Part shown: piece by piece, positions 41,628-49,624 of the stretch
Layout: the number at the start of each line of letters is the position of its first letter
How positions within the stretch are numbered: position 1 is the first letter of the stretch
Assembly: GCF_036227605.1 (NCBI RefSeq)
Contig: NZ_CP109487.1
Span: 5,027,501 to 5,091,500, forward strand
Source of the DNA: Streptomyces sp. NBC_01439
GTDB taxonomy: Bacteria; Actinomycetota; Actinomycetes; Streptomycetales; Streptomycetaceae
Length of the DNA stretch: 64,000 bases
Direction: 5' to 3'
The notes under the pieces: model-generated
Told to the model about the DNA's origin: nothing
Database searches by the model: none
What the model saw: only the letters and a program-made list of their open reading frames with translations
Made by a program: the position numbers and the translations under genes

Positions 41628-41796
41628 TCGTACGTCCTGACGGCTCGCCGTCTCCTCCCTGATGGGGACGGGGTCCCCCGGGGGATGTCAGGGGTGGGAT
41701 GGCTCTGGCGGGGGACGTGGACGAGGGGCCTGCCTCGGTACGGTTTGTGGAGATCGTTCGAAGCCGGAAATCCGGAGCTGGACAACGGGGGCACTC

Positions 41797-42162
41797 ATGG
41801 GACTGTTCGGGAACGCGCACACCGTCGACCCCGTGTCGGCGCAGCGGGACTATGCACGGCTGCTGGGACAGGGGGAGCAGGTCCATGCCGCGTACCTGCT
41901 GATCCGGGACACGATCCTGTTCACCGACCGGCGGCTGGTGCTCGTCGACAAGCAGGGGCTCACGGGGAAGAAGGTGGAGTACCACTCCATCCCGTACCGG
42001 AGCATCACGCACTTCTCCGTCGAGACGGCCGGGCACTTCGATCTCGACGCCGAGCTCAAGATTTGGATATCCGGCAGCTCGGCGCCGATCGAGAAGACCT
42101 TCACCAAGGGCGTCGACATCTACGAGGTGCAGGCGATCCTGACCCAGTTCGTCGCCCGGTAG
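41797..42162 (+). CDS. PH-domain (bacterial pleckstrin-like) protein
   Basis: 121 residues that form one bPH domain: LLIRDTILFTDRRLVLVDKQG, EYHSIPYRSITHFSVET and a final helix IYEVQAILTQFV. No membrane helix. Such proteins are common and of unknown role; some bind membranes or oligomerise. ATG 41797 gives the common start MGLFGNA. It converges on the SMP-30 gene with 12 bases between. Confidence 0.83.
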   Translation: MGLFGNAHTVDPVSAQRDYARLLGQGEQVHAAYLLIRDTILFTDRRLVLVDKQGLTGKKVEYHSIPYRSITHFSVETAGHFDLDAELKIWISGSSAPIEKTFTKGVDIYEVQAILTQFVAR

Positions 42163-42174
42163 GCGGCCCGGCCC

Positions 42175-43086
42175 TCAGAGGACCCGGGGCAGGCCCGTCA
42201 CCGACATCACCAGGGAGTAGAGGGAGGTGGTGGCGGTGATGAAGAGGCGGTTGTTCTTGGGGCCGCCGAAGGCGATGTTCGAGACCGGTTCGGGGATGCG
42301 GAGGCGGCCGATCAGGGTGCCGTCCGCGGCGTAGCACTGGACGCCGTTCTCCATGGCGGCCACCCACAGCCGCCCCTCGTCGTCGAAGCGGATGTTGTCG
42401 ACCCCGGGACAGTTGGCGAAGACGCGGTCGGCGGTGAGGGTGCCGTCGTCGGAGACCTTGAAGGCGCGGATGTGGCCGGCCCGGGTGTCCGCGGCGTACA
42501 GCTCGCTCTCGTCGGGTGAGAAGACCAGGCCGTTGGGGCCGAGGAAGCCGTCGGCGGCGGTCCGAACCTCGCCGGTCGAGGGGTCGGCCCGGTAGAGGTT
42601 GCAGGCGCCGATCTCGCTGGGTGCGCGGTGGCCCTCGTAGTCGCTGGTGATGCCGAAGTCCGGGTCGGAGAACCAGATGGAGCCGTCCGAGCGGACGACC
42701 GCGTCGTTCGGGCTGTTGAACCGTTTGCCGTCGATGCGGTCGGCGATGACGGTCAGGCTGCCGTCGGGTTCGGTGCGGGTGACGCGCCGGTTGCCTTGTT
42801 CACAGGTGATCAGGCGGCCTTCGCGGTCCAGGGTGTTGCCATTGGAGTGGCCGGCCGGGGAGCGGAAGACGGAGACCGCGCCCGTCGCCTCGTCCCAGCG
42901 CAGCATCCGGTCGTTGGGGATGTCGCTCCACACCAGTTGCCGCCAGGCGGGCAGGTAGAGCGGTCCCTCCGCCCAGCGGCAGTCATCGTAGAGCCGGTCC
43001 AGCCGGGCGTCGCCGTTGGCGCAGCGGCCGGTCTGGAAGCGTTCGTTCAGAATCTCGTACAAGGTGAGGTCGGCTATGGCAGACAT
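42175..43086 (-). CDS. SMP-30/gluconolactonase-family hydrolase
   Basis: 303 residues, six-blade beta-propeller. Metal-site segments are visible: WAEGPLY (Glu), RFNSPNDAVV (Asn), and PNGLVFSPDE. Family members hydrolyse sugar lactones such as gluconolactone with a divalent metal. ATG 43086 follows AGGGGGA. It is divergent from an AsnC-type regulator, its likely controller. Confidence 0.87.
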   Translation of the reverse strand: MSAIADLTLYEILNERFQTGRCANGDARLDRLYDDCRWAEGPLYLPAWRQLVWSDIPNDRMLRWDEATGAVSVFRSPAGHSNGNTLDREGRLITCEQGNRRVTRTEPDGSLTVIADRIDGKRFNSPNDAVVRSDGSIWFSDPDFGITSDYEGHRAPSEIGACNLYRADPSTGEVRTAADGFLGPNGLVFSPDESELYAADTRAGHIRAFKVSDDGTLTADRVFANCPGVDNIRFDDEGRLWVAAMENGVQCYAADGTLIGRLRIPEPVSNIAFGGPKNNRLFITATTSLYSLVMSVTGLPRVL

Positions 43087-43123
43087 GATTCCCCCTGAAA
43101 GAGTCACGCCGAATTCGGTTCGG

Positions 43124-43149
43124 CCTGATGGTGAGATTGCAGGATCAGG
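43124..43149. promoter_or_regulatory. Inverted repeat between SMP-30 and AsnC-type genes
   Basis: CCTGAT at 43124-43129 and ATCAGG at 43144-43149, about two helical turns apart, in the 107-base divergent promoter region. A fitting site for an Lrp/AsnC dimer. Confidence 0.4.
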
Positions 43150-43193
43150 TACTGTCTTCGCAAGGGTCGACAGGCCCATGAGAGGAAGATTGC

Positions 43194-43628
43194 GTGGACG
43201 ACATCGACCGTGCGCTCGTCCAGCGCCTGCAGCAGGACGCCGGCCAGTCGTACGCCGCTCTCGGTACGGCAGTCGGGCTTTCGGCGGGGGCCACCCACGA
43301 GCGGGTACGGAAACTGCGCGAACGCGGGGTGATCCGGCGGACCACCGTCGACGTCGACCCGGCGGCCGTCGGCAGCGGAGTCCTGGCCTACGTGATGGTC
43401 GACTCCAACGCCTGGATGGGCGAGTCCGGTGCCGATTTCGCCGCGATCCCCGAGATCCAAGAGGCGCACATCATCGCGGGCAGTGCGTCTTTGCTGGTCA
43501 AGGTGCGTACGGCCTCGACCGAACAACTGCAGGACGTGCTGCGCCGCCTCTATGCCATCGACGGGGTCAGCGGTACGCACGCCACCGTCGTCCTGGACAC
43601 CTTCTTCGAGCGACCTCTCCCGCTGTGA
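43194..43628 (+). CDS. Lrp/AsnC-family regulator
   Basis: 144 residues. HTH at about 2-55 (DDIDRALVQRLQQDAGQSYAA, RVRKLRERGVIRR). RAM effector domain about 65-140 (VMVDSN, EIQEAHIIAGSASLLVKVRT). GTG 43194 follows GAGGAAG. It is divergent from the SMP-30 gene and overlaps the DUF2797 gene by 4 bases. Confidence 0.87.
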   Translation: MDDIDRALVQRLQQDAGQSYAALGTAVGLSAGATHERVRKLRERGVIRRTTVDVDPAAVGSGVLAYVMVDSNAWMGESGADFAAIPEIQEAHIIAGSASLLVKVRTASTEQLQDVLRRLYAIDGVSGTHATVVLDTFFERPLPL

Positions 43629-44518
43629 CCTGGTGGTGCACCGGGATCCGGTGGAAGGACGGCCGCCCCGCCATCGGGTGGTACGGGGAGGGGCGCGGCG
43701 AGCGGGTGAGCGAGCTCGCGTACGGGCAGCGGATCGCCTTCGTGGCACGCGGGGAGCGGCACTGCCTCGGTGTGCGACGGGCCGGAAGACGGACCCCCTG
43801 CCCCACCGCGGACATCGTGCCGGGCCGTGCCGGGAACGCCCAGTGCCCCGAGTGCGCTCGCCTCGACCGGTCGTTCTCCGTGGCGGCCGACACCAACGCT
43901 GCCGATCCGCGCACCTACCGGGTCTACCTTGCCTGGTTCGGTCCCGGCATGGTCAAGGTCGGGATCACCGCCGAGGAGCGCGGTTCGGCCCGGCTGCTGG
44001 AGCAGGGGGCGGTGGCCTGGGCCTGGCTCGGGCGCGGTCCACTGATGGCCACCCGGCGCACCGAGGAATTGCTGCGGGCGGCGCTCGGGGTGCCCGACCG
44101 GATCGCGTACGCCCGTAAGCGCGGCGTACGGGCCCATGTGCCGGCTGCGCCCGAGCGGGCCCGCGAGGTCGCCGAACTGCACGCACGGGCGGCGGCGCTC
44201 CCCGGGTGGCCGGAGTCGCTGGAGCGGGTGGAGTGCGAAGTGGTCGACCACGCACGGGCGTTCGGGCTGGACACCCTGCCGAGCCTGCCCGGGCCGGCGC
44301 TGGTCCTCACCGAGATGGTGTCCGGCGGTTCTGTCGTGGGCCGGTTGGCGGGAGCGGCCGGGCCCGATCTGCACCTCGCGGACGGACTCGTGGTGGACAC
44401 CCGGCTGTTGGCGGGCTGGGAGCTCACCGCTCCGGGGGACGAGGCCGTGACCTCGGTTCCGACGGCGCCGATCCCGTCCGCCTCCGCGGCTCCGGCCGAG
44501 CAGGACGGGCTGTTCTGA
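43625..44518 (+). CDS. DUF2797 family protein
   Basis: 297 residues. Begins WWCTGIRWKDG; conserved Cys pair CPECARLD at about 76-83; then YRVYLAWFGPGMVKVGITAEER, the core of DUF2797, which resembles a GIY-YIG fold. Function unknown. GTG 43625 overlaps the regulator stop (GTGA), so it is co-translated. C-terminal part is variable and Ala/Pro-rich. Confidence 0.82.
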   Translation: MTWWCTGIRWKDGRPAIGWYGEGRGERVSELAYGQRIAFVARGERHCLGVRRAGRRTPCPTADIVPGRAGNAQCPECARLDRSFSVAADTNAADPRTYRVYLAWFGPGMVKVGITAEERGSARLLEQGAVAWAWLGRGPLMATRRTEELLRAALGVPDRIAYARKRGVRAHVPAAPERAREVAELHARAAALPGWPESLERVECEVVDHARAFGLDTLPSLPGPALVLTEMVSGGSVVGRLAGAAGPDLHLADGLVVDTRLLAGWELTAPGDEAVTSVPTAPIPSASAAPAEQDGLF

Positions 44519-44668
44519 CACCGGCGGACCGAGGCGTGGACCAGGACGCGGAGCGCGGCTCGGAGCGCGGCTCGGATCGTGGCGGCCAAGGTCAAAACTT
44601 GGATCCCTTTGGCCTTCCGGGGCCGATTCCGGTGGACATGCCGGGGCGCTCCGCCGAGGGTGGTCGAC

Positions 44669-45007
44669 ATGGACCTTCAGCCGGTACCGGCCTTTGAACC
44701 CCCTTATGTCATGGCTGTTTTCAGCAACATCCGCACCGACGACGACAGCGGATATCCCGAGACCCTCGCGCGGATGAAGGAGATCGTCGGGACGAACCCG
44801 GGATACCTCGGCTACGAGTCCGCGCGTACTCCCGGAGGTCTCGGCATCACCGTCGCCTACTTCCGCGACCACGAGTCCCTCACCGTGTGGCGCAAGGACC
44901 TGGAGCACCAGGCGGCCATGAAGCAGGGCCGATCCGACTGGTACGAGAGCTACACCCTGCACGTCGCGACCGTCGAGCGGAGCCACGGCTTTGTCCGCAA
45001 CGGCTGA
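44669..45007 (+). CDS. ABM-family (monooxygenase-like) small protein
   Basis: 112 residues, one ABM domain: VMAVFSNIRTDDDSGYPETLARM, PGYLGYESARTPGGLGITVAYF and the helix WRKDLEHQAAMKQGR. Dimeric ferredoxin-like fold; could be an oxygenase of a small aromatic substrate or a structural relative. ATG 44669 follows GAGGG at 8 bases. It overlaps the next gene by 17 bases. Confidence 0.82.
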   Translation: MDLQPVPAFEPPYVMAVFSNIRTDDDSGYPETLARMKEIVGTNPGYLGYESARTPGGLGITVAYFRDHESLTVWRKDLEHQAAMKQGRSDWYESYTLHVATVERSHGFVRNG

Positions 45008-45872
45008 GGCGGTCCGCGCCTTCCGCGAGCGGCTCGGGCTGCCCGGACTGGTCGACATCCACACCCACTTCATGCCCGAGCGCGTCCTGGACAAGGTGTG
45101 GGACTACTTCGACGCGGTCGGCCCGCTGACCGGCGTCGAGTGGCCCATCACCTACCGGCACGAGGAGGAGCAGCGCGTCGCGCTCCTGCGGGAGTTCGGG
45201 GTCCGGGCCTTCACCGCCATGCTCTACCCGCACAAACCGGCGATGGCCGCCTGGCTCAACGCCTGGTCCGCAGACTTCGCCGCCCGCACCCCCGACTGCT
45301 TGCAGACCGCGACGTTCTTCCCGGAGGAGGGCGTGAGCGCGTACGTCCGCCAGGCCGTCGAGTCCGGGGCCCGAATCTTCAAGTCGCACCTCCAGGTCGG
45401 GGGCTACGACCCGAACGACGACCGGCTCGACCCCGTCTGGGGGCTGCTCGCCGAGGCACGCATCCCGATCGTGATCCACTGTGCGTCCGGCCCCGTCCCG
45501 GGCAAGCACACCGGGCCCGAGCCGATCGCCCGGCTACTGGCCCGCCACCCGAGGCTGCCGCTGGTCATTGCCCACATGGGCATGCCCGAGTACACCGATT
45601 TCCTCGACCTCGCCGATCGTTACGCCGAGGTGCGCCTGGACACCACCATGGCCTTCACCGACTTCTCCGAGCAAATGTACGGCTTCCCGTCCGGGGACCT
45701 CGGTCGTCTCGTGGACCTCGGTGACCGGATCCTCCTCGGCACCGACTTCCCGAACATCCCCTACCCCTACGAGCACCAGCTCGCCGCGCTCGAGCGGCTC
45801 GGCCTCGGTGACGACTGGCTGCGGGCGGTCTGCCACGACAACGGCGCCCGGCTGTTCCGCCTCGACGGCTGA
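44991..45872 (+). CDS. Amidohydrolase (TIM-barrel, metal-dependent)
   Basis: 293 residues. Metal motif VDIHTHFMPER at about 22-32; IVIHCASG, VIAHMGMPEY and GTDFPNIPY supply the other His/Asp ligands. This is the amidohydrolase_2 family (decarboxylases and lactonases). TTG 44991 with GGAG at 8 bases; there is no other start before the metal motif. Coupled to the ABM gene. Confidence 0.87.
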   Translation: MSATAEAVRAFRERLGLPGLVDIHTHFMPERVLDKVWDYFDAVGPLTGVEWPITYRHEEEQRVALLREFGVRAFTAMLYPHKPAMAAWLNAWSADFAARTPDCLQTATFFPEEGVSAYVRQAVESGARIFKSHLQVGGYDPNDDRLDPVWGLLAEARIPIVIHCASGPVPGKHTGPEPIARLLARHPRLPLVIAHMGMPEYTDFLDLADRYAEVRLDTTMAFTDFSEQMYGFPSGDLGRLVDLGDRILLGTDFPNIPYPYEHQLAALERLGLGDDWLRAVCHDNGARLFRLDG

Positions 45873-46024
45873 CGACCCAGCCCCAGCCCCGGTCCTTGTT
45901 CCGCCCCCGCCCCCGCCCCGGTGTCCGGCACCGGCGCCCCGCCTCTCTTTGCGGATGCTCTTTCTCAGGAAATTCACAGATTGGCACAAGGGCGCTCTCA
46001 GAGGCGCGGGACAGCGTGTCCGGT

Positions 46025-46792
46025 ATGACTGCGACGACCACCTCCCATGCGTCCACGTCCACCCACCACCCCACGGCCCTGGTGCGGCCCGACGGCGGCC
46101 CCTGCCGGGTACTCGTCGTCGACGACGAGGCCTCACTCTCCGAGCTGCTGTCCATGGCCCTGCGCTACGAGGGTTGCGAGGTCCGCAGTGCCGGCGACGG
46201 GGCGGGCGCGGTGCGGGCGGCGCGGGAGTTCCGGCCCGACGTGGTCATCCTCGACGTCATGCTTCCCGATATGGACGGGCTGGCCGTCCTCGGGCGCCTG
46301 CGCCGGGAGATCCCCCAGGTTCCCGTGCTGTTCCTGACCGCCAAGGACTCGTTGGAGGACCGTATCGCGGGCCTCACGGCGGGCGGCGACGACTACGTCA
46401 CCAAGCCCTTCAGCCTGGAGGAGGTCGTGGCCCGGCTGCGCGGCCTGGTCCGGCGCTCCGGCGCGGCGCAGGCCGCGCGCGGCGGTTCGGTGCTGGCCGT
46501 CGGCGATCTTCGGCTGGACGAGGACAGCCACGAGGTGGTGCGGGGCGGTCAGGAGATCCACCTGACCGCCACCGAGTTCGAGCTGCTGCGCTACTTGATG
46601 CGCAACCCCCGGCGCGTGCTGAGCAAGGCGCAGATCCTGGACCGGGTGTGGTCCTACGACTTCGGCGGCCAGGCCAATGTGGTCGAGCTCTACATCTCCT
46701 ACCTGCGCAGGAAGCTGGAGAGCGGCCCCGGTCTGCCCCGGATGATCCACACGCGCCGCGGCGCCGGTTACCTGATCAAGCCGGGCGAGTAG
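46025..46792 (+). CDS. OmpR/PhoB-family response regulator
   Basis: 255 residues. Receiver domain about 25-145 with phospho-acceptor Asp77 (VVILDVMLPDMDG) and Lys in YVTKPF. Winged HTH about 155-250 (HLTATEFELLRYLMRNPRRVLSK, VVELYISYLRRKL, GAGYLI). The N-terminal 24 residues are a Ser/Thr/His-rich tail. It overlaps the histidine kinase gene by one base and probably controls the following glycosyltransferases. Confidence 0.92.
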   Translation: MTATTTSHASTSTHHPTALVRPDGGPCRVLVVDDEASLSELLSMALRYEGCEVRSAGDGAGAVRAAREFRPDVVILDVMLPDMDGLAVLGRLRREIPQVPVLFLTAKDSLEDRIAGLTAGGDDYVTKPFSLEEVVARLRGLVRRSGAAQAARGGSVLAVGDLRLDEDSHEVVRGGQEIHLTATEFELLRYLMRNPRRVLSKAQILDRVWSYDFGGQANVVELYISYLRRKLESGPGLPRMIHTRRGAGYLIKPGE

Positions 46793-48330
46793 TGGCACCG
46801 GGCAGGAACCGGCGACCACGTGGCCGCCGGCCCTGGTCGCTGCGCACCCGGCTCGTCGTCTCCGCGGTGGCACTGATCGCCGTGGTGGGCGCGGCCATCG
46901 GGACCGTCACCACGTTCGCCCTGCGCTCGTACCTGGTCACCGAACTCGACGATCAGCTGAAGACCTCCGTGAAGATGGCCGTCCGGGCGCCCGGCGGGAA
47001 GCCGGCCCGGGAGAACAGCGCAGGCTTCGTCGTGGCTCCCGGTAGCCCGCTGGACGCCGCCGGGGTCCGCCTGGATCCCGCCGGGACCGTCCTGGGGACC
47101 GCCCGCAACGCCCGTGGCGACGGATGGTCGGCCGACCCGCCTCCCCCGCTGACCGAGGAACAGGGCAAAGCCCTCGCCCAGGCCGCGCGGAAATCCGCGC
47201 AGGGCACGCCCGGGCCGGTGGATGCCGAGTTCCCGGGTCTCGGTAGCTACCGGGTGCTGGTCTCCCCCGAAGGGAGCCTGGCCCTCGCGTTCCCGCTGAG
47301 CAACGTCGATTCCACCGTGCGCACCCTGATCGGCGTAGAGCTCTGCGTCACGCTCGCCGGGCTGATCGCGGCCTCCCTCGCCGGGCAGGCGCTGGTCGGG
47401 GTCGCTCTGCGCCCGCTGCGCCGGGTGGCCGCCACCGCTACCCGGGTCTCCGAACTGCCCCTGCACAAGGGCGAGCCTGCCCTCCACGAGCGGGTACCGG
47501 ACGCCGAGGCCGATCCCCGTACCGAAGTGGGTCAGGTCGGCGCGGCCCTCAACCGGATGCTGGGCCATGTCTCCTCCGCCCTCACCGCCCGCCAGGAGAG
47601 CGAGATGCGGGTCCGGCAGTTCGTCGCCGACGCCAGCCACGAGCTGCGCACCCCGCTGGCCTCCATCCGCGGCTACGCCGAACTGACCCGACGGGGGCGG
47701 GAGGAACCCGGCCCCGACACCCGGCACGCCCTGGGTCGGATCGAGTCCGAGGCCACCCGGATGACGGGCCTGGTCGAAGACCTGCTGTTGCTGGCCCGGC
47801 TCGACGCCGGCCGCCCGCTGCCCACCGGCGACTCCGACACCGACCTGGCCCCGCTCGTGATCGACGCCGTCAGTGACGCCCGGGCCGCGGGCCCCGAACA
47901 TCACTGGCGCCTGAACCTGCCCGACGAGCCGGCACCGATCCGGGCCGACCCGGCACGGATGCAGCAGGTCCTGGTCAACCTGCTCGCCAATGCCCGTACC
48001 CACACCCCACCAGGGACCACCGTCACCGCGCACGTTTCACGTGAAACATCCGCCGTCCGGCTGCGGATCGAGGACGACGGGCCCGGAATCGCACCCGACC
48101 TGCTCCCCCACGTTTTCGAGCGCTTCGCCCGCGGTGACGCCTCCCGCTCCCGTGCGGCGGGTTCCACCGGGCTCGGGCTGGCCATCGTCCAAGCCGTGGT
48201 CACGGCGCACGGCGGGCGGGTCGGCGTACGGAGCGAGCCCGGGCGGACCTGCTTCGAGGTCCTGCTGCCGCACGCGGAAGCGGACCGTGCGGACTCACAG
48301 GCAGGGCACAGGCTCAGCACACAGCGGTGA
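46792..48330 (+). CDS. Sensor histidine kinase
   Basis: 512 residues. Transmembrane helices at about 20-45 and 178-200 flank an extracytoplasmic sensor. HAMP about 200-265, phospho-acceptor His283 (DASHELRTPL), N-box NLLANARTHTP, and glycine box GSTGLGLAIV. GTG 46792 shares its G with the regulator stop TAG. A parS sequence lies in codons that encode HVSRET within the ATPase domain. Confidence 0.92.
   Translation: MAPGRNRRPRGRRPWSLRTRLVVSAVALIAVVGAAIGTVTTFALRSYLVTELDDQLKTSVKMAVRAPGGKPARENSAGFVVAPGSPLDAAGVRLDPAGTVLGTARNARGDGWSADPPPPLTEEQGKALAQAARKSAQGTPGPVDAEFPGLGSYRVLVSPEGSLALAFPLSNVDSTVRTLIGVELCVTLAGLIAASLAGQALVGVALRPLRRVAATATRVSELPLHKGEPALHERVPDAEADPRTEVGQVGAALNRMLGHVSSALTARQESEMRVRQFVADASHELRTPLASIRGYAELTRRGREEPGPDTRHALGRIESEATRMTGLVEDLLLLARLDAGRPLPTGDSDTDLAPLVIDAVSDARAAGPEHHWRLNLPDEPAPIRADPARMQQVLVNLLANARTHTPPGTTVTAHVSRETSAVRLRIEDDGPGIAPDLLPHVFERFARGDASRSRAAGSTGLGLAIVQAVVTAHGGRVGVRSEPGRTCFEVLLPHAEADRADSQAGHRLSTQR
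48034..48047. promoter_or_regulatory. parS: parS site 4 (inside histidine kinase gene)
   Basis: GTTTCACGTGAAAC, exact 14-bp parS core. It is in the coding region of the ATPase domain and in the same relative codon frame as site 1, giving VSRET in both proteins. Confidence 0.88.
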
Positions 48331-48355
48331 CAGGGCGCCCGGCGAATGTCGGACC

Positions 48356-49624
48356 ATGCGAACCGACACACCTCCCGGGGCCCTTCCGGCACGGGCGCCC
48401 CTCGCGCCCGTGCCCGGCGAGCCCGTCCTCGACGTGGTGATCCCCGTCTTCAACGAGGAGAAGGACCTCGGCCCGTGCGTCCGCAGACTGCACGAGCACC
48501 TCAGTCGGACCTTCCCCTATCCCTTCCGGATCACGGTCGCCGACAACGCGAGCACCGACCGCACCCCTGAGGTCGCGCGGGGGCTCGCCGCAGCACTGGA
48601 CGGCGTACGCAGCACCCGCCTGGAGGAGAAGGGCCGGGGCAGGGCCCTGCGCCAGGTGTGGTCCGGTTCCGACGCCCCCGTCCTCGCCTACATGGACGTG
48701 GACCTCTCCACCGATCTCAACGCCCTGCTGCCGCTGGTCGCACCGCTGATCTCCGGCCACTCCGACCTCGCCATCGGCACCCGTCTGGCCCGGTCCTCAC
48801 GGGTGGTGCGCGGCGCGAAGCGGGAGTTCATTTCGCGCGCCTACAACCTCCTCCTGAGGTCCTCCCTGGCCGCCCGGTTCAGCGACGCGCAGTGCGGATT
48901 CAAGGCGATCCGGCGCGAGGTCGCCGAGCGGCTGCTGCCGCTGGTGGAGGATACGGGCTGGTTCTTCGACACCGAACTGCTCGTACTCGCCGAACGGGCC
49001 GGGCTGCGGATCCACGAGGTGCCGGTGGACTGGGTCGATGACCCCGACTCCACCGTCCACATCGTCCGGACCGCCACCGAGGACCTCAAGGGCGTCTGGC
49101 GCGTGGGCCGGGCACTGGCAGTCGGAGCGCTCCCGCTGGACCGGCTCGCCCGCCCCTTCGGCGACGATCCGCGCGACCGCGCCGCACTACCCGGAGTGGA
49201 GGGCGGCCTCGCCCGCCAACTGCTCGGCTTCTGTGCCGTCGGAGCGCTGTCCACCGTGCTCTACCTGCTCCTGTACTCCGCTTTCCGCGCCGGGACCGGC
49301 CCGCAGTTCGCCAACGGCGCCGCACTGCTGCTCTCCGCGCTCGCCAACACCGCCGCCAACCGCCGGCTCACCTTCGGGGTGCGCGGCCGGGACCGGGCCG
49401 TGCGCCACCAGGCCCAGGGCCTCGTGGTGTTCGGCATCGGGCTGGCCCTCACCAGCGGCTCCCTCGCCGCGCTCGGGGCGGCCTCCGCCGATCCCGCACA
49501 CAGCACCGAACTGGCCGTATTGATCACTGCCAACCTCGCGGCCACCGTGCTGCGCTTCCTGCTCTTCCGCGCCTGGGTCTTTCCCGAGCGGCGCGACACT
49601 CCCGTGAAGGACGACATCCGATGA
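48356..49624 (+). CDS. Family 2 glycosyltransferase with GtrA-type membrane domain
   Basis: 422 residues. GT-A domain about 20-240, similar to dolichol/polyprenyl-phosphate mannosyl- or glucosyl-transferases (VLDVVIPVFNEEKDLG, VADNASTDRT, MDVDLSTDL, DAQCGFKAIRR). A C-terminal GtrA-like domain about 285-405 has four helices. It would load a sugar on a lipid carrier. ATG 48356 has no strong ribosome site. Overlaps the next gene by 4 bases. Confidence 0.87.
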   Translation: MRTDTPPGALPARAPLAPVPGEPVLDVVIPVFNEEKDLGPCVRRLHEHLSRTFPYPFRITVADNASTDRTPEVARGLAAALDGVRSTRLEEKGRGRALRQVWSGSDAPVLAYMDVDLSTDLNALLPLVAPLISGHSDLAIGTRLARSSRVVRGAKREFISRAYNLLLRSSLAARFSDAQCGFKAIRREVAERLLPLVEDTGWFFDTELLVLAERAGLRIHEVPVDWVDDPDSTVHIVRTATEDLKGVWRVGRALAVGALPLDRLARPFGDDPRDRAALPGVEGGLARQLLGFCAVGALSTVLYLLLYSAFRAGTGPQFANGAALLLSALANTAANRRLTFGVRGRDRAVRHQAQGLVVFGIGLALTSGSLAALGAASADPAHSTELAVLITANLAATVLRFLLFRAWVFPERRDTPVKDDIR